A stretch of DNA of 64,000 bases from Anagrus nilaparvatae. Lineage: Eukaryota > Arthropoda > Insecta > Hymenoptera > Mymaridae. The stretch is taken from contig JAKSXM010000231.1 in NCBI GenBank assembly GCA_022575985.1, positions 26,326,501 through 26,390,500 on the forward strand, read 5' to 3'. The notes under the pieces were generated by a model. The model was given only the letters and a program-made list of their open reading frames with translations, ran no database searches and was not told where the DNA came from. Both the position numbers and the translations under genes were made by a program. The first letter of the stretch is position 1. Every line of letters starts with the position of its first letter. Shown piece by piece: positions 24,770 to 35,200 of this stretch.

Positions 24770-25050
24770 ATAACTGGTTTGTGTACTCACAACCATCAAT
24801 GAGCATGGAACATGTTCACTTAAAACAGATTTACATATACTCCCTAATTATTATAAGTTCTGTAACCGAAATTATAAAAGTCCCTAAATCAAAATTGTTT
24901 TAAGTTCGTACATCTAAATTATTCTAAGTCACTAAATTGAAAATATTTTAAGTACATTTGACCCCGCCCTCCCTAAAAACGTCACATTTTTTCCATTTCC
25001 CCTAAAAACGTCAATTTTTCACCCCTCCCCTTTCCCTCCTTAGCCCTTAA
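24770..25050 (+). repeat. Dispersed GCATGGAACATGTT repeat, copy 3
   Basis: TAACTGGTTTGTGTACTCAC, then GCATGGAACATGTT at 24803-24816, then 'ttataagttc' and 'ttctaagtcac' units and C-rich tracts (GACCCCGCCCTCCC, CACCCCTCCCC). It combines the GGTTTGTGT end seen at 27611 and 38668 with the pyrimidine-run end seen at 21240 and 30435. Confidence 0.5.
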
Positions 25051-25272
25051 ATGAAAAAAATAAAAACTCAAAATTTTACATATCACAAAATCTATTTTCT
25101 CTTAATTTTTTAATACCTTAATAAAAAATATTTTAATTAACTATACATACTAATTTTCTTATCATATTAATAATATGTGATGACACAAACATTTTTAATT
25201 GTGTCATTTTCACAAATGACTGTGTATACTTGTTAAATTACCTTGAGCCACTTCTTTTTAAATATTATATTT

Positions 25273-26115
25273 ACAAGAGGAGTCCAGTACTTTTGGAACT
25301 TTAAATTAAACGAAATAGATAAAAATCAGTTTATTGAATAAACACGCCGTCTACTCTCCGTTCATTCCAATGGTCTTTTTGTACATAAAAACACAGGTTA
25401 AAAGATAGAAGTTTTTAGGCTATCTTTTAAATAAGGCTCCCACCTTGTAAGTCAGTTAAATATCTTCAGGTTGGTCCAATTTTTTCCCATTAGGGTCTAT
25501 AGGCCTATAAGCTGTGCTTTGTTATCACCAATCCCCACACCATGATAGTCAAAAAGCGAATGCCCATTTTTGGTCCAAACTAACCAATTTTTAAAATATA
25601 GTCAAAATTATAGTTTTCGATAAGAACATGTTTTTGATGTCTCAAAAATTTTATGCAAGTTTCAATTTTCCAAAATTTTTTTATTCATCTCTGTTCTTTG
25701 AACGGATTTTGAGATATCACTGCGATAAAAATTAAACTTTTTTAAAAAAACCTGAAATCGGGACTCTGCTGTTAAAATATTATATGTGACAAAAAAATAA
25801 TAAAAAGTTGACAAGTTAAGAATTTTCGAAAACATGGAGTTTATAGAAAATTTTTGAGATCTATAAAATCTATTTTCATCATAAACTGTAGTATTGGCAT
25901 AGTTTATAGAAAACAATTGAGATCCATCGAAGGTGTTTGGTTAACTCACGAGGTGGCAGCGTCATTTAGAATATAGCCCAAAAAAACCTATTTTATAATA
26001 TAGGGTCCTTTGTTTCTCGGCCCCGAAGCACCATTGGATATTTTTTCAACATAATAAACGGATTTCTACCTATTTCATTTAATTTAGTGTTCAAAATTAA
26101 CCGGACTTTCCTTGT
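25273..26115. mobile_element. TIR DNA element, family 'ACAAGG..GTCCGG', copy 1
   Basis: The left end, ACAAGAGGAGTCCAGTACTT, mirrors the right end, whose complement reads ACAAGGAAAGTCCGGTTAAT. The inverted match runs about 45 bp to AAACGAAATAG/CTATTTCATTT. The interior contains 'ggtaaca/aaggtagc'-type phrases also found at 56640-57050 and 63650. There is no transposase, so it is non-autonomous. The same TIRs bound 63060-63865. Confidence 0.6.
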
Positions 26116-26253
26116 TAGTTATATTTATCAAAATGAAAAAAAAAAAAATATATAGCCTATAATTATAAAAAATTAAAAATATTTTAAAAAAGTGTAAAAA
26201 TGTTTTAAAAAAAGCATAAATTATATATTTAAAGTATATATTTAAACGCAATA

Positions 26254-29200
26254 ATGTATTCATTTATAAAAGCAATATTATATTATACATTATATATATC
26301 ATATTCAGCAATGGGTTTGTTTATTTTTATATGCCCATCATTTTATTTGCTAATTATTAATCCTGAAATATTTGTCAATTTTATTGATTTGGTGGTAGCA
26401 TTTACACAAGTATACTGTTCAGTAAGTTTTGAATTTTTTATTTTTATCGTAAATTAGCCTTTTAAAAATTTCGTTTGTATATCAAAGATGTATGCCTAAA
26501 ATATTTTTAAAGTTTAAAATATTTTTTAAGTTATTAAAGTTACTTGGGTCCCCATTAAATATTAAAAGCTTCATCTCTGAGTAACCGAAATTGAATATAA
26601 ATATAAACTAAAAAGTTTTGTCTTGTGTACAAAAATAAGTTTTAATTTTCTTATTAATTTAGGCTCTTTTTAAACTATTTGGAGTAAAAATAATTATATC
26701 TGGTGATACATATAAAGTTGATGATTGGGCAGTAGTCATAGCCAATCACGTAAGTTTTTTGGATCATCAAATCATTTACACATCTATTCCTCAAGAACAT
26801 TTTCCAATTGGTAAAGTTGGTGCATACAGACCAGTGATTTACATTACCTGGAAAAAAATTCTATTATTAGGTAATTGATATATATGGGCATATCTCACCA
26901 AGTGGTTATTTTATAAAATAAATTTTATTTTTGAGAGCACAATAATGACATTTAGACAGAAGTTTAATAAAGCCATAAAAATTAAGATTTTCTTTGCGTT
27001 TCCATGTAAGGACCTTAATAAAAAGTCTGGAAAAAAATTCAGCACCTCCTACTTGGGCTATATACTATAGTATAATTAGGACGCCATTTTTTTTGACCAG
27101 AAAAAAAAGTGAACAAAGATGAGTTGAACAGAAAAAAATGAATAAAAAAAGTTGAACATGACAATTTTTGAACAAAAAAAATTGAACATAAAAACTTTTG
27201 AACAAAAAAAGTTGACCAAAATTTTTTAAATCTTCTTATGTTCATTTTTTGATTTATTTTTTATTTTTTTTTGTCAAAAAAATTTGGTCAACTTTTTTTG
27301 TTCAAAAATTTTTATGTTCAATTTTTTTTCTTCAAAAATTTCTATGTTCAACTTTTTTTGTTCAACTCATCTTTGTTCACTTTTTTTTCTGGTCAACAAA
27401 AATGGCGTCATAATTAGGTATATTACTATAGTATTATTAACTCACGCGCGCACACGTAGCAATTTACAATTTTATTTTGTATATTTTGTCATTCATTATT
27501 CATAAGCGCTGATGGCAATCCGTGCTAATTTTTTAAAATCAGAAAATCCGAAACCCAAGGTTCGATGTTAAGAATTAAGAATTAAAAATCCCATTAAAAA
27601 AAATTTATGACCGGTTTGTGTAACTACACAAGCAACGAGCATGGAACATGTTCTCTAATAACTAACACTGATAATAAAGTATCTATTCTGTTCATAATAT
27701 CAATATTTATACACTGAGAAAATTATATAATTGTGACAATGATATCATATAATCATATTTGTACGATTATACATGTAATCACCCTGATGATATTATATCA
27801 TCAGGACAATAATATTCTGTAATCCTGACAATTATATGCATATCATTGGGGCAATTATACATATAATCCTCCTGATGATATCATATAATCAAGGCAATTA
27901 TATTTAATTTTTTGTTTTTTTTTTCAAAATATTTAATTTTTGGGTATATGAAGAAACTCACAGATATTTAATTATGTATTTTTACCTAATTTATTATTTA
28001 TTAAAGTTTTTTTAAAGATTTTTAAAGATTTGAATTTTTATTATTTTTATTTTTGGTATTTTTGTTAATTTTTTTTTCGCTCGCACGCTTTCGTTCGTTA
28101 TCAATTATCGATACCGTATAACCCTAATCTAATCTAATCGCATATGTATTATATTGTAATAACGAGCGCTCGCCGATCATCATTCTTATTGAGTATTATA
28201 TTCTCGGTCCTTATATAGTAACTGGAACGTATTTTTGACACTTGCGAGAGAAAAGACCTTAGCATCTAGCGGTTGGAAATTAAAACAATACACCGCGCTA
28301 AAATCAAATTTAAAATAAATTTTTTTTAAACTTTTTTTGAATTCGAATTTTGCGCGGTGTATTGCTTTAATTTCCAACCGCTAGATGCTAAGGTCTTTTC
28401 TCTCGCAAGTGTCAAAAATACGTTCCAGTTACTATATAAGGACCGAGAATATAATACTCAATAAGAATGATGATCGGCGAGCGCTCGTTATTACAATATA
28501 ATACATATGCGATTAGATTAGATTAGGGTTATACGGTATCGATAATTGATAACGAACGAAAGCGTGCGAGCGAAAAAAAAATTAACAAAAATACCAAAGA
28601 TAAAAATAATAAAAATTCAAATCTTTAAAAATCTTTAAAAAAACTTTAATAAATAATAAATTAGGTAAAAATACATAATTAAATATCTGTGAGTTTCTTC
28701 ATATACCCAAAAAATAAATATTTTGAAAAAAAAAAACAAAAAATTAAATATAATTGCCTTGATTATATGATATCATCAGGAGGATTATATGTATAATTGC
28801 CCCAATGATATGCATATAATTGTCAGGATTACAGAATATTATTGTCCTGATGATATAATATCATCAGGGTGATTACATGTATAATCGTACAATATCATCA
28901 TGTATAATCGTACAAATATGATTATATGATATTATTGTCACAATTATATAATTTTCTCAGTGTATCCAAGTATTTCTGCACTAAAGTTCTTTAGAGACTT
29001 CTGCACCAATGGTCCCTAGGTACTTCTGCACCAAAGGTCTTTAGGGACTTCTGCACCCTAGGTACTTCTGCACCAAAGGTCTTTAGGGACTTCTGCACCA
29101 TAGGTCCCTAGGTACTTCTGCACCAATGCTCCCTAGGTACTTCTGCACCAATGCTCCCTAGGTACTTCTGCACCAAAGGTCTTTAAAGACTTCTGCATCC

Positions 29201-32200
29201 TAGGTACTTCTGCACCAATGCTCCCTAGGTACTTCTGCACCAAAGGTCTTTAGGGACTTCTGCACCATAGGTCCCTAAGTACTTCTGCACCAAAGGTCTT
29301 TAGAGACTTCTGCGCCCTAGGTACATCTGCACCAAAGGTCTTTAGGGATTTCTGCACCAATGCTACCTAAGTACTTCTGCACCAAAGGTCTTTAGAGACT
29401 TCTGCACCCTAGGTACTTCTGCACCAAAGGTCTTTAGGGACTTCTGCACCATAGGTCCCTAGGTACTTCCACACCAATGCTTCCTAAGTACTTCTGCACC
29501 AAAGGTCTTTAGAGAATTCTGCACCATAGGTCCCTAGGTACTTCTGCACCAAAGGTCTTTAGGGACTTCTGCATCGTAGATCCGTAGGTACTTCTGCACC
29601 AATGGTCCCTAGGTACTTCTGCACCAAAGGTCTTTAGGGACTTCTGCACCATAGGTCCCTAAGTACTTCTGCACCAAAGGTCTTTAGAGACTTCTGCACC
29701 CTAGGTACTTCTGCACCAAAGGTCTTTAGGGATTTCTGCACCAATGCTCCCTAAGTACTTCTGCACCAAAGGTCTTTAGAGACTTCTGCACCATAGGTCC
29801 CTAGGTACTTCTGCACCAATGCTCGCTAAGTACTTCTGCACCAAAGGTCTTTAGAGAATTCTGCACCATAGGTCCCTAGGTACTTCTGCACCAAAGGTCT
29901 TTAGGGACTTCTGCACCGTAGATCCGTAGGTACTTCTGCACCAATGGTCCCTAGGTACTTCTGCACCAAAGGTCTTTAGGGACTTCTGCACCATAGGTCC
30001 CTAAGTACTTCTGCACCAAAGGTCTTTAGAGACTTCTGCACCCTAGGTACTTCTGCACCAAAGGTCTTTAGGGATTTCTGCACCAATGCTCCCTAAGTAC
30101 TTCTGCACCAAAGGTCTTTAGGGACTTCTGCACCGTTGATCCGTAGGTACTTCTGCACCAATGGTCCCTAGGTACTTCTGCACCAAAGGTCTTTAGGGAC
30201 TTCTGCACCATAGGTCCCTAAGTACTTCTGCGCCAAAGGTCTTTAGAGACTTCTGCACCCTAGGTACTTCTGCACCAAAGGTCTTTAGGGACTTCTGCAC
30301 CAATGCTCCCTAAGTACTTCTGCACCAAAGGTCTTTAGAGACTTCTGCACCATAGGTCCCTAGGTACTTCTGCACCAATGCTCGCTAAGTACTTCTGCAC
30401 CAAAGGTCCCTAAATCGAAAATATTCTAAGTCCCATTTGACCCCCCCCCTTAAAAAGGACATATTTGACCCCCCCCTTAAAATGGACAAATTTGACCCCC
30501 CCCTTAAAATGGACAAATTTGACCCCCCCCCCCCCCTTAAAAAGGACATATTTGACCCCCCCCCCCTTAAAATGGACAAATTTGACCCCCCCCCCCCTTA
30601 AAAAGGACATATTTGACCCCCCCCTTAATTTTCCAGTTCTGAAGTACCCCCTCCCTATAAACATGTTCCATGTTAATAACTAAGTTAAAAGTCAGAATTT
30701 AGTAGAATTCTTAAAATATCCTTAATTTTTCCGAATTTGAAGTTGTTCGTTTTAATGCAAAACTATGAAATATTAAGCTGTATACGAATTCGGGAAAATG
30801 ACTTAAAAAGAACTAAAATTTTTCATTTAGGACGTAATTTTTTTTTGTGAAATGCTCTTCTTAAAATTAATTACTCCAAATTGTACAGATTTCTTAAAAA
30901 TATTTTTCTAAAATAAAAAAATTCTGGAACCTATAATAATTGATTTGAAAAAAACGTTTCTATTCTTTAAAATTCTGAATTTGGACCTGGATTGCCATAC
31001 GCTTCTGAACAATAAATGGCCGCCAACGCATGCGCAAGGCTAAAAATTATGTGTCATGATTAAAAATAACTACTTATCTTTCCTTATAGGTATCGAAGCT
31101 GATCGCAAAAATATTCAAGCCATTGCGACAAAATTTTTAGGATAAAATAATAACTATATGATATAATTATTATTTTATCTTAAATATTTTTTAAAATTAA
31201 GTACAAAAGGCTAATTATTTTACTAGGTGAAATATAAATTAACGTAAAGAACTCGGTGAAAATTTCGTATGTATACCTAGGTGTGAATGTTACTTCACAC
31301 ACCTCGATAATATACGAGGTTCCTACCTAGATAACTAATATTATATTATGGTCTGAAATTTTTTAAATTCGTCCAAGGAAAAAGATTATAAACATTAATA
31401 ACATTATTTTAAGCCCTAAATAAAAATATTCAGTAAAACGATGATATTTTCATGATTATTTTTTCCAATATTTTTTCCAGAAGCTTAAATCATTGTTATT
31501 TTTTCAGCAGAGTATTTTATAATAATAATAATAATAATAATACTTTATTAATCATCAGAATTTAATTTAATTTGAACAAGTTTTATTGTATAAGTTATTA
31601 TGAATAATCAAAGATTGAGTTTATCTATAACAAAGTATATTATATTTACATACACTATCCGATAAGTTATGAAGGAAGTTTTGTTTAATTTCAGGCTGGA
31701 TAATGCAAATCTCTAATTTCATATTTGTATCCCAAAATTTTGTTTATGATAAAAAACAATTCACTAATGGTCTTGATTTCGCCTTAGAGCTTAAACATCC
31801 AAAACAATTTATAATTCTTGTAGAAGGTGAAGTGCTTTTACCAAGAAGATTACAAAGATCAAATATTTATGCCCAAAAATATAATTTGAAAAGTTATAAG
31901 CATGTAATGCATCCCAGAACAAATGGATTTTGTTTAATGGTCGAACATCTTCAAAAAGCAAATTGCTTTAATGCAATTTACGATATTACTATACGTGTTC
32001 CCAATTACAAGACATATAGCATAATGGATCATTTTAAAAGCTTACCTGAAGCTATTTACGTTAATGTTGAAAGAATACCAAGTTCAGAAATCCCAAATAA
32101 CAACGAAAATTTAAAGAAGTGGTTGAAAAACAAGTGGTTTGAAAAAGAAAAAATTATATCAGAATTCGAAAGCAAAAAAACTTTTTCTACCAAAACTTAC

Positions 32201-35200
32201 ACAGTACATTATAGAAAATTGGAATCTATAATAAATTACTTAACAATTATAGTTGCCTGGATTATAACTGGTACGTAATAGCTTCATTACATATTTGAAA
32301 TTTATAATAATTTTACGAAAATCTCAGTAATATGTGAGCAAAAAACTATTTGCACAATTTTTCATATTATTTTGATAAAATTAATGAAATCAGAAATTAA
32401 CCTCCAAAATCCATTAACACAACTATAAAAATTGAGCATTCGATAGCATTTCGTAAAGTCGTAACTCAAATTTAGTGCTTAAAAATAACATATCTCAAAT
32501 TTTTTACCTAAAACGTCGCACAGTGATCTAGAAAATAAAGAAATGGAAATAAGTTTGCTTTGATCTGGAACACGCAGCTTCATAGCGAAATATTTTTCGA
32601 GCATTTTAACTCTATGGGCCAGCTAATAGCCTATAAAACCAATTATCCTATGGGGCTACGACATATACACCGAAAAAAAAGTCTCGCGCCACACAGTGAA
32701 ACAGAGTATAGGAAAAATGGGACATGATAAGAAAAAAAAAATTTTTCTTGTCAGCGGCCAGAAAGCACGTATTTCCCGGCCGCTGCGCGACCGGAAAAGA
32801 CGCGTTTTCTCGCCACTGACGAAGAAAACTCGTATACGACCCTTGTCCATAAATAAAGAATGGCCCAAATCGCAGTTTACCAACCTCGGCTTCGCCTCGG
32901 ATGGTAATTTACGTGCGATTTGAACCATTCTTTACTTTTCTGGACACGGGATCGTAATATACTATTTATCCTGGTTTTAAAAGCTTTACCACTATATAAA
33001 AAAAGTATTGAGAAAATAGAATTCGTATTCAATAAGTAAAAAATAGCCCATTTGGCTTATCTATGACGGTAAAAGTGGGGCATCTATAATAAATTTTTAT
33101 CTCAACCAAGTATAAGATTTTAAAATATTTTTTATTAAAAATCATAATTTTTTTTGTATTAACGTAGTTATAATATTAAAAAATGGTTTTATCAGAACAA
33201 AGCATGTACTTTTTAAAAATTTAATTAAAAAAAATTTAATATTTTAAATTAAATTAATAATTTATTTAGACTTATAGTAGTTTATTAAATTAATTTATTT
33301 AAAAAAAACTATTTGTAATAACGAAAACATATGCGGCTAAGTTTGGCTAAGATAAATTTCTTTGTTCAGGTCAAAGCCTAGGCATTAACCTACAAAAAAA
33401 TGCAATTTTTAGATGCATATATTTGCGGGTTTAGAATTTATCGATAATATATTTTGTTCGAAATAATGCCTACCTATACCTCATCGCAAGGATAAATCAT
33501 ATCTCTTATTTAAATAAAGCTATCCAATTAAACGATATGTTCGCTTGGCTAAAAATGGATCAGATTTTTTATTAATGTTTGAACCATAATATTTTACTTA
33601 TAAATAATCAAGATCAATTGTTTAAAAAATAATCTTTTCTTTATAAATTGTTTATTTAAACAATATTAAAAGAACTAAATTCGACAAAAATTTAAATATT
33701 CTTAACAAATTTTTCAACTATATACTAAATTTTAATTGAACTTTTTAATATAATTCATTTGATTGGCTTTTAAATTATATAAATTTTAAATTGTTTAAAC
33801 AAATAATTGTTTAAATAATAAATCATCCAAATTTATAAGTGACAAAACTAATTATACTATTTTAAACCTGCTAAATTCAAATTTTTTATTTAAAATTCTA
33901 AAAAGTTATTCGTTTATAAATTGTTTAAACAATTAATTGTTTAAATAGTAATTTATCCAAATTTACATATGACAATACTAAGCATACTATTTTGAACCTG
34001 CTCAATTCAAATTTTTTGTTTATAATTCTAAAAAGTTATTTGTTTATAAATTTTTTAAACAAATAATTGTTTAAATAATAAATTATCAGGATTTACAAGT
34101 GACAATACCTAGTATACTATTTTAAACCTGCTCAATTCAAATTTTTCATTTAAAATTCTAAAAACTTATTTGTTTATAAATTGTTTGCAATTAATTGTTT
34201 AAATATTAATTTATACAAATTTACATAAGACAATACTAAGTATACTATTTTGAACCTGCTCAATTCAAATTTTTTGTTTATAATTCTAAAAAGTTATTTA
34301 TTTATAAATTAATCTAAGAATTTTTTTGAATTTCCAATTTTTCCTACACTATTTGCGAGAAATTTGCAATTCCTGCGTGAATTTAATACATCTGACTTCA
34401 AATTCGTAATTAGCGTCCTCAAAAACATATATAGGCCACATAGAATTTACCTAACTTAAGAATTTTTTTTTAAATCAAATTTTTTCTATACTATTTGCGA
34501 AAAATTTGCAATTCCTGGAGAAATTTAATAAATCTGACTTCAGATTCGAAATTAGCGACCTCAAAAACATACATGGACAACATAAAATTTATCTAATTAA
34601 AAAATTTTTGTTGATGTCCAATTTTCTTTACAGTATTTGCAAAAAATTTGCAATTTCCTAGAGTAATTCAATAAATCTGACTACAGATTCGAAATTAGCG
34701 ACCTCGAAAACATATATAAACAACATAAAATTTATATAATTAAAAATTTTTTTGTAATGTTCTATTTTCTTTACACTATTTGCAAAATATTTGCATTTCC
34801 TGGAGTAATTCAATAAATCTGACTTCAGATTCGAAATTAGCAACCTCAAAAATATATATTAACAACATAAAATTTATCTAATTAAAAATTTTTTATTGAT
34901 GTCCCATTTTTACTATACTCTTGTAACACTGTGCGCCATCTACCATTAAATTTTATAAAGGAAAGGTCTCAAACCACGCTCAACCTCTTATGTTTAAGCG
35001 TGGATTTAGCCGAAAAGGTTTAATTTGACTCAATCCACGCTTAAAAAAAAATAGTAAATAACCTCAAATAAAATTTATGTTAATAAAAAATATAATTTTT
35101 TTGCAGTTTCAGTGCATAAAAAAAAAAAGAAAAAAATCATTACAAATAAATATTTATTGTGCATAATATTCAAATTTAAGTGTTTTTAGATAAATATCGT

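Larger units (their letters stand above)
17273..26253. other. Long intergenic region filled with repeats, no gene recognised
   Basis: No convincing exon chain. The region holds two related blocks near 19380-19680 containing AAATTAGGTA, a cluster of CCATATATGG-like palindromes at 19990-20115, a dispersed repeat at 21110-21353, a (TA)n microsatellite near 23104-23126, a 1.1-kb palindrome at 23381-24527, a repeat copy near 24770-25050 and a TIR element at 25273-26115. On the minus strand near 20330-20400 a TTTTTTACAG acceptor is followed by a short open frame to a stop, which might be a terminal exon, but nothing upstream supports it. Confidence 0.5.

Noticed and set aside
27039..27505. Open frames on both strands with Phe/Ser-rich translations
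   Set aside because: They lie in the 330-bp hairpin made of 'gttgaacaaaaa' units; repeat artefacts.
28186..28377. Minus-strand open frame of 63 codons
   Set aside because: It spans the centre of the 1.25-kb palindrome; the openness follows from the inverted repeat.
28970..30412. CRISPR-like array of short repeats
   Set aside because: The ~26-bp units are contiguous variants of each other with no unique spacers, in a eukaryotic intron. It is a satellite.
30385..30683. Three overlapping open frames with repetitive Gly- or Pro-rich translations
   Set aside because: They exist on both strands only because the C-run repeat has a regular period; no start context or splice support.
32656..32928. 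Two opposite open frames in the GC-rich patch
   Set aside because: Both arise from a hairpin sequence; no conserved motif, and fewer stop codons are expected from the higher GC.
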